Source: Aliivibrio fischeri | GTDB lineage: Bacteria > Pseudomonadota > Gammaproteobacteria > Enterobacterales > Vibrionaceae | Reading direction: 5' to 3' | Length of the DNA stretch: 64,000 nucleotides | Assembly (NCBI GenBank): GCA_038993745.2 | Contig: CP160629.1 | Span: 2,170,001 to 2,234,000 of the forward strand | Made by a program: the position numbers and the translations under genes | The notes under the pieces: model-generated | Told to the model about the DNA's origin: nothing | The model's database searches: none | Seen by the model: the letters and a program-made list of their open reading frames with translations, nothing else | Part shown: positions 19,611 to 29,270 of the stretch, piece after piece | Layout: every line of letters starts with the position of its first letter | Position numbering within the stretch: the stretch's first letter is position 1

Positions 19611-22100
19611 TTAAGCAATTTTAGTGATTTTAACTGGACACTTCTTAAAGTCTGTCTGCTTAGATAGCGGATCAGTTGCGTCTAGAATCAACTTGTTAAT
19701 TAAGATGCGAGCATCAAAGAATGGTACGAATACCAATCCTTCTGGCGGACGGTTACGGCCACGAGTTTCAACACGAACTCGTACTTCACCACGTTTGTTT
19801 GAGATTAGAACTTCATCTCCACGACGTAAATTACGTTTTTTCGCATCTGCTGGGTGGATATAACAAAGCGCATCAGGAACTGCTTTATACAACTCAGGAA
19901 CACGACGAGTCATAGTACCTGTATGCCAGTGTTCAAGAACACGACCAGTACATAACCACATATCAAACTCATCATTTGGCACTTCAGGTGGCGCTTCATA
20001 TGGTGCAGAGATAATTAAGGCCTTACCATCAGGTTTACCATAGAAATCCCAGTCTGATCCTTTCTTCGCATATGGATCTGAACCTTCTTTAAAGCGCCAT
20101 AGCGTTTCTTTACCATCAACAACAGGCCAGCGTAAACCACGCACTGTGTGATAGGTATCGTACGGTGCTAAATCGTGTCCATGGCCACGACCGAAGCTTG
20201 CATATTCTTCAAACAGACCTTTTTGAACATAGAAGCCTTGAGCTTTAGCATCATCATTAAGCTCTTGCGCTTCTGATAATGGGAAGGCATCAACTTGACC
20301 ATTTTTGAACAAAATGTCATACATTGTTTTACCACGGTATTCAGGCGCTTTTGCTACTAGCTCTTCGCCCCACACTTCTTCAACTTTGAAGCGTTTTGAG
20401 AACTCCATGATTTGCCATAAATCTGATTTTGCTTCGCCTTTTGCTTGTACTTGTTGATACCAAGCTTGAGTACGACGCTCTGCGTTACCATAAGCACCTT
20501 CTTTCTCTACCCACATTGCAGTTGGTAGAATCAAGTCAGCCGCTTGTGCAGTTGCTGTTGGATATGGGTCTGAACATACAATGAAGTTTTCAGGATTACG
20601 ATAACCTGGTAGACGTTCAGTGTTAATATTTGGACCAGCTTGCATGTTGTTATTACACATAACCCAGTAAGCATTGATCTTGCCATCTTTTAGCATACGG
20701 TCTTGAACAACGGCATGAGCTCCAGGCTTACCATTTAGAGTACCTTCAGGTAGTTTCCAAATTTTCTCAGAGATAGCGCGGTGTTTAGGGTTAGCAACCA
20801 CCATATCAGCAGGTAGACGATGCGAGAACGTACCAACTTCACGAGCAGTACCACACGCAGATGGTTGACCTGTAAGAGAGAATGGGCTGTTACCAGGTGT
20901 TGCGATCTTACCAGTAAGCAAGTGAATGTTATAAACAAGGCTGTTCATCCAAACACCACGAGTATGTTGGTTCATACCCATTGTCCATAAAGACATTACT
21001 TTTGTTTTTGGATCTGCATATTGTTTAGCTAGAGTAATCAGATCTTCTTCCGATACGCCTGACATTTCAGATGCTTTTTGTGCCGTATAAGGAGCTACTG
21101 ATTTTTTATACTCTTCAAAGCTAATTGAAGACATTGCACCTGAGTTAGGGTTTGCCGCTTCCATTTGAAGAGGATCATCATCACGTAAACCGTAACCAAT
21201 ATCCGTCGTCGCTTGTTTGAAGTTCGTATGTTTATTAACGAAATCCCAGTTAACTGCATTATTTTGAATAATGTAGTTAGCAATGAAGTTAGCAATAGCA
21301 AGGTCAGATTGAGGTTCAAAAATATAGCCTTTATCTGCTAATTCAAATGAACGATGGTAGTACGTTGATAATACATTAACTTTTACATGAGGATGGCTTA
21401 AACGACGGTCTGAAATACGAGTCCATAATACTGGGTGCATTTCTGCCATGTTTGAACCCCACAGAACAAACGAGTCTGCGTTTTCAAAATCATCATAACA
21501 CCCCATAGGCTCATCGATACCGAATGTACGCATAAATGCACCTACAGCAGATGCCATACAGTGACGAGCATTTGGATCAATGTTGTTTGAACGGAAACCC
21601 GCTTTCATCAGCTTAACCGCTGCATAGCCTTCCATTACAGTCCACTGACCAGAACCAAACATACCAACACCTGTTGGACCATGTTTTTTCAGAGCCGCTT
21701 TCCACTTTTCAGCCATGGTATCTAGAGCAACATCCCAAGATACAGGAGCAAAGTCACCATCTTTGTTATATTGGCCGTCTTTCATACGCAACATTGGCGT
21801 TTGAACACGATCTTTACCATACATAATCTTAGAAAGGAAATAACCTTTAATACAGTTAAGACCTTTGTTTACAGGTGCTTCAGGATCACCTTGAGTCGCG
21901 ACTACGCGACCATTTTGAGTACCAACAAGTACTGAACAACCTGTACCACAAAAACGACAAGGCGCTTTATCCCATTTAATTTTTGTTTGGTCAGAACTAA
22001 CGATTAAATTTGTTGCTGAAGCAGGTAGCGTAACCCCTGCAACAGCTGCAGCCGAAGCTGCTGCGTTTGCTTTAACAAACGCACGTCTTGTCATTTTCAT
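19611..22100 (-). CDS. napA: Periplasmic nitrate reductase catalytic subunit
   Basis: An 829-aa molybdenum bis-MGD enzyme that reduces nitrate to nitrite in the periplasm. A twin-arginine signal ([12 protein letters not shown], residues 4-15) exports the folded enzyme. Four cysteines for the 4Fe-4S cluster are Cys48, 51, 55 (CRFCGTGC) and Cys83. The Mo-ligand cysteine lies in [10 protein letters not shown] (about residue 181). The ATG overlaps the napD stop codon (ATGA), indicating translational coupling with the signal-peptide chaperone NapD. Confidence 0.98.
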   Translation of the reverse strand: MKMTRRAFVKANAAASAAAVAGVTLPASATNLIVSSDQTKIKWDKAPCRFCGTGCSVLVGTQNGRVVATQGDPEAPVNKGLNCIKGYFLSKIMYGKDRVQTPMLRMKDGQYNKDGDFAPVSWDVALDTMAEKWKAALKKHGPTGVGMFGSGQWTVMEGYAAVKLMKAGFRSNNIDPNARHCMASAVGAFMRTFGIDEPMGCYDDFENADSFVLWGSNMAEMHPVLWTRISDRRLSHPHVKVNVLSTYYHRSFELADKGYIFEPQSDLAIANFIANYIIQNNAVNWDFVNKHTNFKQATTDIGYGLRDDDPLQMEAANPNSGAMSSISFEEYKKSVAPYTAQKASEMSGVSEEDLITLAKQYADPKTKVMSLWTMGMNQHTRGVWMNSLVYNIHLLTGKIATPGNSPFSLTGQPSACGTAREVGTFSHRLPADMVVANPKHRAISEKIWKLPEGTLNGKPGAHAVVQDRMLKDGKINAYWVMCNNNMQAGPNINTERLPGYRNPENFIVCSDPYPTATAQAADLILPTAMWVEKEGAYGNAERRTQAWYQQVQAKGEAKSDLWQIMEFSKRFKVEEVWGEELVAKAPEYRGKTMYDILFKNGQVDAFPLSEAQELNDDAKAQGFYVQKGLFEEYASFGRGHGHDLAPYDTYHTVRGLRWPVVDGKETLWRFKEGSDPYAKKGSDWDFYGKPDGKALIISAPYEAPPEVPNDEFDMWLCTGRVLEHWHTGTMTRRVPELYKAVPDALCYIHPADAKKRNLRRGDEVLISNKRGEVRVRVETRGRNRPPEGLVFVPFFDARILINKLILDATDPLSKQTDFKKCPVKITKIA

Positions 22101-22381
22101 GATTCATCCTCACATTGCGAATCAAAGTGCTCGATTTGGTGAAATACTAAAGCGACATTTAGTACATCTTCGAAGTCATTTATTTTATCGATTGAATCGG
22201 TGATATATCCTTGGTTTTCAGTTTCAAGAACAACAATAATCTTGCCCTCTTCACTTTCTCCATATATTTCCGTATTCGGCAGTGCTAATATTTTTTCTTT
22301 TGTTATTTCAAGTGACTCAGGTCTTACATGAACCACTAAGCTTGAAATATGAACTTCATTTTCAGGCAAATTCTCTAACAT
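22097..22381 (-). CDS. napD: NapA maturation chaperone NapD
   Basis: A 94-aa ferredoxin-like-fold protein that binds the NapA twin-arginine signal and prevents export before cofactor insertion. The N-terminal [12 protein letters not shown] and the central [18 protein letters not shown] match the family. It overlaps napF upstream and napA downstream by a few bases. Confidence 0.93.
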   Translation of the reverse strand: MLENLPENEVHISSLVVHVRPESLEITKEKILALPNTEIYGESEEGKIIVVLETENQGYITDSIDKINDFEDVLNVALVFHQIEHFDSQCEDES

Positions 22382-22899
22382 GATGTGCTATCTTCCAGTG
22401 TCATGCTGATAGCAGATGTAGGGCAAACAGCAACACAGCCACCACATCCATTACAGGCATCAAAATTAATTTTAGGTTGAGCTACGCTGCCCAACTGAAG
22501 TTGAAAGCGAATGGCTTGTGTTTCACACATATCGCTACAACTTCGACATTCCACAGATTTTTTCGCTAAACAGTTTTCATTTATAGATATTTTATGAGAG
22601 AAAACAGGCTCAGCCGTTAAATCAAATAAAGCTTCAGGGCAGCTATTTGCACAGCCTTCACAAAAAGTACATTCACCTTTTGTAAAATCGACGATAGGAA
22701 ACCCACCATCCCCTTTAACAATAATATTTTCTTCGCATGCATTAATGCACTTTTCACATCGAGTACACTTTGACGTAAAAACTGATTCATTTTCTACCCA
22801 AGGCAATCGCTGTTGTGTTAACGGATTTATTTTTTTTTGAGAAGATAAACGGCGAAAAAATCCTCGCTTAGAATGGTCAATTGCATTATCTTGACTCAT
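22375..22899 (-). CDS. napF: Ferredoxin-type protein NapF
   Basis: A 174-aa cytoplasmic iron-sulfur protein implicated in NapA maturation. Three ferredoxin-type cysteine clusters are visible: CTRCEKCINAC, CTFCEGCANSC and CNGCGGCVAVC. An extra cysteine motif CRSCSDMC lies between the second and third. First gene of the operon, 187 bases from divergent narQ, with FNR- and NarP-type sites in between. Confidence 0.95.
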   Translation of the reverse strand: MSQDNAIDHSKRGFFRRLSSQKKINPLTQQRLPWVENESVFTSKCTRCEKCINACEENIIVKGDGGFPIVDFTKGECTFCEGCANSCPEALFDLTAEPVFSHKISINENCLAKKSVECRSCSDMCETQAIRFQLQLGSVAQPKINFDACNGCGGCVAVCPTSAISMTLEDSTSC

Positions 22900-22970
22900 C
22901 TATTCATAACCTCAGTTATTCATTAACATTTTTATATGTTGAATTTTAAATTTTGTCATATTTATTGATA

Positions 22971-22986
22971 TACCCCATAATGGTTA
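22971..22986 (-). promoter_or_regulatory. NarP-type 7-2-7 site in napF promoter
   Basis: TACCCCA-TA-ATGGTTA matches the NarL/NarP 7-2-7 consensus TACYYMT-N2-AKRRGTA at 6 of 7 positions in each half. It lies 72-87 bases before the napF ATG, next to the gene for NarP itself, so nitrate control of nap is likely. Confidence 0.55.
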
Positions 22987-23000
22987 AACATAGGGGAATT

Positions 23001-23014
23001 TTGTTTTAGATCAA
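23001..23014 (-). promoter_or_regulatory. FNR-type site in napF-narQ intergenic region
   Basis: TTGTTTTAGATCAA matches TTGAT-N4-ATCAA at 9 of 10 positions. Its centre is 29 bp upstream of the NarP-type site relative to napF. FNR outside and NarP inside is the order known at E. coli napF, supporting anaerobic plus nitrate control. Confidence 0.55.
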
Positions 23015-23086
23015 TTTTTAAAATAAATAAAAACAACAAAATAGATCCCATTTGCTTCTTTTAATCATAGGTCACAATTAACAATT

Positions 23087-24778
23087 ATGAAACACACAAA
23101 GACCTCAATTTTAACAAAAACCATAGCCCAAGTGATGTTGTTGATTGTTATGATCTCTATAATTACAACGAGCTTAGCTTTAATCACACTTTCCTCTAGC
23201 TTAAAAGATGCAGAAGCGGTCAATATTGCTGGTTCATTACGTATGCAAAGCTATCGTTTAGCTTATGATATTGAAACAAACTCCCCTGCTCTCATTGAAC
23301 ACTTAGATAAATTTTCACAATCAATAGAGTCGCCTTCATTTAAATCATTAGACCAATGGTTTGTACCTGATGATATTGAAGATTATTACGAAGATATCCG
23401 ACTACAATGGCTTTCCTTACAACCATCATTATTAAGCGACAACAAACAAATCTATTTAAACAAAGTCTCTCTTTTCGTTGATGAAATTGATCATTTTGTT
23501 TTTCGTTTACAAGAGTTCTCAGAAAGAAAGCTTCAATTACTTTCTCTTATTGGTGCTCTTGGCTTATCACTGATTGTCTTCTCAAGTATTTTCATTATTT
23601 TTTTCACTCAAAGAAAAATCGTGAGCCCATTACATCACCTAGTTGCGGCAAGCCACGCTATGACAAAAGGAAACTATTCAGTTCAAGTGGATTTAAATAG
23701 TGATAATGAATTAGGCCAGCTAGGAAATGCATTTAATCACATGACAAGACAAGTCGATTTAAGCTACCGAGAATTAGAAAATCGAGTTGAAGATAAAACC
23801 AAGAAACTCAGCCAAGCCAATCGTTCATTAATGATCTTGTATCAATGCTCTCAACAACTATCAGCATCACAACTGGATGAACAAGCGTTTAAAAACATCC
23901 TTGATACTTTTACGAATATTGAAGGGGTTATCAGTGCACGCCTGATTGTTGAAGAAGAATCCGGTGGCGATTGGGAGATAACAAGCGGTGAGCCTGACGA
24001 GTCCCCATGGAGCCTTCAGGAGTTATGTATTGATGGCGAACAATTAGGATACTTATTATGGCAAGTATCATTGCCTTGCCCTGATCAGAAATTAATCATC
24101 AATATCTCAAATATTCTGGCGCGTGGTATTTTCTATAACCAAGCACAAAAACAAACACACCAACTCATTTTATTAGAAGAGCGCTCAACAATAGCTCGTG
24201 AGCTTCATGATTCTTTAGCTCAGTCGCTTTCCTATTTGAAAATTCAAACAACACTATTAAAACGACAATTAGAAAAGTGTGATTGTATAAATACAAGTAC
24301 TACACTAGTAGAATTAGATGAAGGTCTTAAAAGTGCATATAGTCAATTACGAGGACTATTAAATACATTTAGATTAACCATTAATAAAGCTCACTTTGGT
24401 GAGGCCTTACAAGAAATCATGACAACCTTAGCCTCACAAACTAAGATAAATATTCATTTAAATAACGAACTTCCTTCTTTGCCTATAAATGCTCAACAAC
24501 ATGTTCATTTACTACAATTGATAAGAGAAGCGACATTAAATGCCATCAAACACTCAAAAGCTGATAATATTATCATTACGTGTTTTCAAGAAGGTGAGCA
24601 AGGCTGCATTAACATTGAAGACGATGGAGTAGGATTTGACCCTACAGAAGAAAAAATAAATCATTATGGGTTAAGGATCATGCAAGAACGTGCAAACTGC
24701 GTTCATGGTAAGCTATCCATAACTTCAGAAATAGACAACGGTTGTACAGTGAACGTTATGTTTCCACTAAACCAATAA
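23087..24778 (+). CDS. narQ: Nitrate/nitrite sensor histidine kinase NarQ
   Basis: A 563-aa inner-membrane sensor kinase that detects periplasmic nitrate/nitrite and phosphorylates NarP. TM1 spans about residues 15-38. The periplasmic domain opens with the ligand-binding P-box (NIAGSLRMQSYRLA, about 47-60), then TM2 near residue 160, a HAMP linker, a cysteine-poor central domain, the H-box with His374 in ARELHDSLAQS (HisKA_3 type) and a C-terminal ATPase with DDGVGFDP. Divergent from napF and followed 20 bases later by narP. Confidence 0.94.
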   Translation: MKHTKTSILTKTIAQVMLLIVMISIITTSLALITLSSSLKDAEAVNIAGSLRMQSYRLAYDIETNSPALIEHLDKFSQSIESPSFKSLDQWFVPDDIEDYYEDIRLQWLSLQPSLLSDNKQIYLNKVSLFVDEIDHFVFRLQEFSERKLQLLSLIGALGLSLIVFSSIFIIFFTQRKIVSPLHHLVAASHAMTKGNYSVQVDLNSDNELGQLGNAFNHMTRQVDLSYRELENRVEDKTKKLSQANRSLMILYQCSQQLSASQLDEQAFKNILDTFTNIEGVISARLIVEEESGGDWEITSGEPDESPWSLQELCIDGEQLGYLLWQVSLPCPDQKLIINISNILARGIFYNQAQKQTHQLILLEERSTIARELHDSLAQSLSYLKIQTTLLKRQLEKCDCINTSTTLVELDEGLKSAYSQLRGLLNTFRLTINKAHFGEALQEIMTTLASQTKINIHLNNELPSLPINAQQHVHLLQLIREATLNAIKHSKADNIIITCFQEGEQGCINIEDDGVGFDPTEEKINHYGLRIMQERANCVHGKLSITSEIDNGCTVNVMFPLNQ

Positions 24779-24798
24779 AATAATAGAGGTAAAAAATT

Positions 24799-25410
24799 AT
24801 GTGGAATGTCGTTATCGTTGATGATCATCCGTTAATGCGTCGTGGTATTGGTCAACTTCTTTCTTTTGATGAAGAATTCACACTGACTGGCGAAGCAAGT
24901 AATGGTACTGATGCCGTTGCTCTGATTTCACAAGATGAACCAGACCTTGTTCTTCTTGATCTAAATATGAAAGGCATGTCAGGTTTAGATACGTTGCATG
25001 CGCTAAGAAATGAAGGGGTAACTTGCCCTATTGTCATTTTAACCGTGTCAGATAATAAACAGGACATCAAAACATTAATTAAAGCTGGGGCAGATGGTTA
25101 TCTACTAAAAGACAGCGAACCAGATGAACTAATCGCATTATTAAAAGAAGCGATGAAAGGCGGCAAAGCCTACTCTGAACAAGTTAAAACCTGTTTAGAA
25201 GAAGACGCTCAAGGCGACGACAAATTATCTCAACTAACCGCTCGTGAATTAGAAATTTTGCAACATGTAGCAAAAGGAATGAGAAACAAGCAAGTTGCGG
25301 ATAAACTTTTTATCTCTGAAGCGACTGTAAAAGTCCACATGAAGAGTTTGCTGAAAAAATTAAATGTAAAATCCCGTGTTGCAGCAACACTACTCTACTT
25401 AGATTCGTGA
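24799..25410 (+). CDS. narP: Nitrate/nitrite response regulator NarP
   Basis: A 203-aa two-component regulator. The receiver domain has the acidic pair Asp8/Asp9, phospho-acceptor Asp54 (LLDLNMKGM) and the conserved Lys in LLKDSEP. A C-terminal LuxR/FixJ-type helix-turn-helix follows (LTARELEILQHVAKGMRNKQ). Phosphorylated by NarQ encoded just upstream; the target most evident here is the napF promoter. RBS GAGGTAAAAAATT precedes the ATG. Confidence 0.94.
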   Translation: MWNVVIVDDHPLMRRGIGQLLSFDEEFTLTGEASNGTDAVALISQDEPDLVLLDLNMKGMSGLDTLHALRNEGVTCPIVILTVSDNKQDIKTLIKAGADGYLLKDSEPDELIALLKEAMKGGKAYSEQVKTCLEEDAQGDDKLSQLTARELEILQHVAKGMRNKQVADKLFISEATVKVHMKSLLKKLNVKSRVAATLLYLDS

Positions 25411-25411
25411 T

Positions 25412-25741
25412 ATGAAAAAAACGTTTTATTCACTCTTATTTCTATTGGTACTAAATGGTTGTGCATTAACAACAGAACCAATGACTCCTGAATCAAGTGC
25501 TATCAACTTATATTATAATGATAGTGCTGTACAGGGCTGCCAAGAGGTTGGCACTGTGACAGGAAGTGAGGGTCATTGGTATACCTTCTTCTTTATTACG
25601 AATAAAGATCTAACCATTGGCGCAATTAACGACATTAAAAATGAAGCTCAAGCTTTAGGGGCAAACAGCATAGTAGTTCACACACCGACACCCTTTAATA
25701 CATCAGTAACTATGTTTGGCTCTGCTTATATTTGCCCTTAA
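25412..25741 (+). CDS. DUF4156-type lipoprotein
   Basis: A 109-aa lipoprotein whose ATG is one base after the narP stop, so probably cotranscribed with narQP. The signal ends with lipobox VLNGC (Cys17). The body has the CQEVGTVTG motif and the ending NEAQALGANSIVVHTP ... SAYICP, typical of DUF4156 (YjeI-like) proteins as I recall them. Two further cysteines may pair in the periplasm. Function unknown. Confidence 0.8.
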   Translation: MKKTFYSLLFLLVLNGCALTTEPMTPESSAINLYYNDSAVQGCQEVGTVTGSEGHWYTFFFITNKDLTIGAINDIKNEAQALGANSIVVHTPTPFNTSVTMFGSAYICP

Positions 25742-25798
25742 TAACTCTTAACCTTAAAAGCTCTTAACTCGGGTTAATTAATCACTTCATTTTATAAA

Positions 25799-25829
25799 CA
25801 AAAAACGCCAACTTTTAAGTTGGCGTTTT
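25799..25829. terminator. Bidirectional terminator
   Basis: AAAAACGCCAACTT with its complement across a short loop, with A and T runs. It lies between the convergent lipoprotein gene and the winged-helix gene. As read, the winged-helix frame runs into this stem, which itself suggests that frame is artificially extended. Confidence 0.85.
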
Positions 25830-25861
25830 ATTTTATCTGCACATTAAAGAAGCACATATTC

Positions 25862-26142
25862 TTAATGATGCAATGTTGATGCAATTTCATCTTCTCGAGA
25901 ACATACCCACTCAGGATCATAAGGCCCCAATCTGAAAGACGGTAATAACCATCGTTATGACGACGACCATCTTGAATAAACATCAATTCAATCCCAATAC
26001 CAGGTAAAGCTTTCAATACATCTTGAATAGTACGACGAGGCCAACCAGTTAACTCTACAAGCTTAGGAACATTCGGCCTTTCTATATTATGTACCAACAA
26101 CGCCAAATATAAGCGTCTGGCAAACACTGGATTCAACTCCAT
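25862..26142 (-). CDS. Winged-helix DNA-binding protein (frameshifted near C-terminus as read)
   Basis: A small protein with a helix-turn-helix of winged type (PNVPKLVELTGWPRRTIQDVLKAL, described by its key residues TGWPRRT) and a wing (GRRHNDGYYRLSDWG). A strong AGGAGG precedes ATG 26142. As read the frame continues to 25828 with a tail (MKLHQHCIIKNMCF) that overlaps the terminator. One added G at the CCCC run 25925-25928 gives DWGPYDPEWVCSREDEIAST and a stop at 25862, a 93-aa protein ending before the terminator. I consider that version real. Probably a transcription regulator; target unknown. Confidence 0.72.
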
Positions 26143-26308
26143 TGATACCTCCTGAATTAATAAGAGTAATTATTAATCATTCAATAAAAATGATGTTGAG
26201 ATTGATCAACTAATTACGAAAATAATCTCATATTTATGTAAACGGGTCATAAAATCGTATTTTTTGTAATTAATTTTCACAATAAGCTCAGCGATATTCT
26301 CTAAAGCA

Positions 26309-26592
26309 TTATCCAATATTAACCGTACCACCACCTTTTAGTGTGCCACCACACCCAATAGCATCGCCATCTCTTGCTGCAGGCTTTCCATCAATAAATA
26401 CAGAGCTTGAACCTGCAGAAATGGATCTTGGATGAGGTGGATGTTTCGGTTTAGAGTGAGGTGCAAGAGGATCTCCTTGTTTTGCCGCTGGAACTCCATC
26501 CACTTTTACTGTCCCAGAACCTGCTAAAACTGGAGTTGGATGAAAACCGTCATGATCACTACCAATATCCCCACTTTCACTGCATTTCCCAT
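26309..26592 (-). CDS. PAAR-domain spike protein (frameshifted as read)
   Basis: A PAAR-repeat protein, the pointed tip placed on VgrG trimers of type VI secretion systems. The first part (MGNAVKVG, ATG at 26592 after AAAGGAGAC) and the second part (DGVPAAKQGDPLAPHSKPKH ... GGTLKGGGTVNIG) are in different frames. One extra base at the CCCC run 26569-26572 joins them as VGDIGSDHDGFHPTPVLAGSG, giving 94 aa, normal for the family. The repeated P-A-A-x-x-GD motifs and metal-binding His/Cys are visible. No vgrG, effector or other T6SS gene is nearby, so it is an orphan tip gene. Confidence 0.8.
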
Positions 26593-26789
26593 ATAGTCTC
26601 CTTTCAATATTGGGATGAATCAGAAGTGTATGTGTTATTTCGTTTCTTTAAAATTTACCCGAAAAGAATGGCGAGTCACTTCAAATAATAATCAACAGAT
26701 TACTAAATAACCGTCAAGACTGGCGTATTTGTTCAATAATCGTTATAACTAGACAATAATTAATAACATAACTAAAAATGAAGAAAGTC

Positions 26790-27137
26790 ATGACTACAAT
26801 CTACGGAATTAAAAACTGCGACACCATCAAGAAATGCAAAAAATGGCTTGAAGCAAATAACCTTACCTTTACTTATCACGATTATCGTACTGATGGTATT
26901 GATAAAGAGATGGTAACTACATTCGTAAAACAACTTGGTTGGGAAAATGTATTAAATAAACGTGGTACCACGTATCGCCAACTAACAGATGAACAAAAAG
27001 CATCTCTAAATGAAGAAACAGCAATCGAATTATTGCTAGAAATGCCAGCTATGATTAAACGCCCTGTACTTATTCATAATAATGAATATCACTTAGGCTT
27101 TAAGCCAGCTCAATACGAGACCTTGTTTGATATCTAA
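26790..27137 (+). CDS. yffB: ArsC/Spx-family reductase-like protein YffB
   Basis: A 115-aa thioredoxin-fold protein of the ArsC/Spx family, with a single N-terminal cysteine in IKNCDTIKK and the conserved RGTTYRQL and MPAMIKRPV regions. The start is placed at ATG 26790 (GAAGAAAG upstream) over the in-frame ATG at 26778, which has no ribosome site. It is 33 bases from dapE, the same pairing as in E. coli yffB-dapE. Substrate unknown; glutathione-dependent reduction is suggested for the family. Confidence 0.88.
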   Translation: MTTIYGIKNCDTIKKCKKWLEANNLTFTYHDYRTDGIDKEMVTTFVKQLGWENVLNKRGTTYRQLTDEQKASLNEETAIELLLEMPAMIKRPVLIHNNEYHLGFKPAQYETLFDI

Positions 27138-27170
27138 TGCCATTAATAAAAAGAAGTAAAGGAATACAGA

Positions 27171-28304
27171 ATGTCTGATACACCAACATTAGCTCTTGCT
27201 AAAGATTTACTAAGCCGCCAATCCATCACACCTGAAGATGCAGGTTGCCAAGAGCTAATGATTAAACGACTAGAAGCACTTGGTTTTACCATTGAAATTA
27301 TGGTGTTTGAAGATACAACCAACTTTTGGGCTCGTCGAGGCAATGAAGCACCATTATTTACTTTTGCAGGACATACGGATGTTGTTCCTACAGGTGATTT
27401 AACGCATTGGAATACCAATCCATTTGAGCCAACAATCATTGATGGAATGCTCTACGCTCGTGGAGCAGCTGATATGAAGGGCTCTTTAGCTTGTATGGTG
27501 GTTGCCGTTGAACGTTTCGTCGCAGAGCACCCTAATCACAAAGGTTCAATTTCATTTTTAATCACATCCGATGAAGAAGGTCCATTTATTAATGGCACGA
27601 CTCGTGTAGTGGATACCCTGCAAGAACGTAACGAAATCATTGATATGTGTATCGTAGGCGAACCATCAAGTACCGCTCATGTTGGTGATGTGGTTAAAAA
27701 TGGACGTAGAGGCTCATTAACAGGTAATTTAACCGTTAAAGGGATTCAAGGGCATGTTGCTTATCCGCATATAGCTCGCAATCCAATTCACCAAGCGATG
27801 CCCGCTCTGTCAGAGCTAGCAACGACCGTTTGGGACAATGGCAATGATTATTTTCCACCAACAAGCTTTCAAATCCCAAATATGAATGGTGGCACAGGCG
27901 CTTCTAACGTTATTCCTGGCACAGTTGATATCATGTTTAACTTTAGATTCAGTACAGAATCAACAGTAGATGAGCTACAACAACGTGTCGTCGAAATTTT
28001 AGATAAGCATGATTTAGAATACGAACTAGATTGGATTATCAATGGCCTCCCTTTCCTAACTGATACTGGGGATTTATTAACAGCCGTTGTTAATGCTGTC
28101 GATACGGTTAATCAACAAAAACCACAATTATTAACGACAGGTGGTACGTCAGATGGGCGTTTTATTGCTCAAATGGGTTCCCAAGTTATAGAGCTTGGCC
28201 CTGTGAATGCGACCATCCATAAAGTAAATGAGTGCGTAAATGTAGAAGATTTAGAAAAGCTAACTGATATGTATCAAGAAGTCCTAAATAATCTACTAGC
28301 ATAA
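27171..28304 (+). CDS. dapE: Succinyl-diaminopimelate desuccinylase
   Basis: A 377-aa M20 metallohydrolase in the lysine/meso-DAP pathway that removes succinate from N-succinyl-LL-DAP. Zinc ligands and catalytic residues appear in [10 protein letters not shown], the Asp of [10 protein letters not shown], the Glu pair of SDEEGPF, and a C-terminal His in [21 protein letters not shown] precedes the ATG. Located with yffB upstream; dapA lies 2 kb away on the other strand. Confidence 0.97.
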   Translation: MSDTPTLALAKDLLSRQSITPEDAGCQELMIKRLEALGFTIEIMVFEDTTNFWARRGNEAPLFTFAGHTDVVPTGDLTHWNTNPFEPTIIDGMLYARGAADMKGSLACMVVAVERFVAEHPNHKGSISFLITSDEEGPFINGTTRVVDTLQERNEIIDMCIVGEPSSTAHVGDVVKNGRRGSLTGNLTVKGIQGHVAYPHIARNPIHQAMPALSELATTVWDNGNDYFPPTSFQIPNMNGGTGASNVIPGTVDIMFNFRFSTESTVDELQQRVVEILDKHDLEYELDWIINGLPFLTDTGDLLTAVVNAVDTVNQQKPQLLTTGGTSDGRFIAQMGSQVIELGPVNATIHKVNECVNVEDLEKLTDMYQEVLNNLLA

Positions 28305-28362
28305 GGATAAATTAGGGTTATGATGAGAGAGCTTTTGTTCTCTCATCTCTAATTGGTGCCCT

Positions 28363-29030
28363 ATGACATATCAAGAACTTACTGGTCAATCATTTCAACA
28401 CTTGTCAAAGTTATCACCACATCGTCAGCTTCACCACGATTGTATTCTTCCATTTAAAGCCTTATCAGATGCCGCGCATCAAGCAGGGTTCACTCTGACT
28501 ATTGCAAGCAGCTTCCGTGACTTTGAACGTCAACTTCTCATTTGGAATAATAAGTTTTTAGGCATTCGCCCTATTTTAGATGATAACGGGCAAGAGCTTG
28601 ACCCTAGCTCTCTCAATGATCTCGAAAAAATTCACTCCATTATGCGATGGTCTGCCCTTCCAGGTGCGAGCCGACACCACTGGGGAACAGAACTTGATGT
28701 TTATGCATCAAATACCTTACCCGAAGATGTACAATTACAACTTGAACCATGGGAATACAACACAGGGCATCAAGCAGAATTCAGTTCATGGTTAAATAAA
28801 AACGCCCCTAAATTTGGTTTTTTCTTTCCATATAAAACCGATAAAAAGGGGTTGCCATTGAACCTTGGCACATTAGCTATAAACAAAATAGCAATGCATA
28901 TATGTCACAATTAACGCCTGAAATGTTACTTAAAGCATGGGAGGGTGTTGATCTGGCAGGAAAAGAGACCATCATTAAACACATAGATACATTATTTGTT
29001 CGCTATATAACAAACATAGACAAGGAGTAA
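28363..29030 (+). CDS. M15-family D-Ala-D-Ala carboxypeptidase-like protein (frameshifted as read)
   Basis: A VanY/M15B-type peptidase fold: SSFRDFERQLLIWNNK, then the zinc motif SRHHWGTELDVYA (His and Asp ligands). As read, the frame shifts after FPYKTDKK and ends at 28914. One extra A (run 28843-28847) or G (28848-28851) gives TDKKGVAIEPWHISYK, which supplies the third zinc-ligand His in the expected E-P-W-H motif. The frame then runs to 29030 for 222 aa. No signal peptide, so a cytoplasmic or unusual export route. It may trim peptidoglycan peptides. Confidence 0.78.
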
Positions 29031-29032
29031 AT

Positions 29033-29242
29033 ATGGAATGGTTAATGAACCCTTGGGTAATCATTGTTATTGTTTTAAGTGTTGTTATTGGTAACCTTGC
29101 GGCATTAAAAGCAACGGCTAATATGAAATTTGGTCAATCAAAAAAAATGAAAAACCTTCAAGAACAAGATGATATTGACGCTGAAAAACAAAACACGGTA
29201 GATAAAAAAGAAAATTCAGAACAAAAAAAAGACGCTCAATAA
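29033..29242 (+). CDS. DUF2897 small membrane protein
   Basis: A 69-aa protein with one N-terminal membrane segment (MNPWVIIVIVLSVVIGNLAAL) and a lysine/glutamate-rich soluble tail. Resembles DUF2897 of Vibrio and relatives. Its ribosome site GGAG is the last codon region of the preceding M15 gene, so the two are cotranscribed. Function unknown. Confidence 0.78.
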   Translation: MEWLMNPWVIIVIVLSVVIGNLAALKATANMKFGQSKKMKNLQEQDDIDAEKQNTVDKKENSEQKKDAQ

Positions 29243-29254
29243 CGAGCGTCTTTC
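29228..29254. terminator. Bidirectional terminator DUF2897 / bamC
   Basis: AAAGACGCTC / GAGCGTCTTT with loop AATAAC and flanking A and T runs, overlapping the DUF2897 stop and facing bamC. Confidence 0.85.
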
Positions 29255-29270
29255 TTCATCTTATTTTAGC

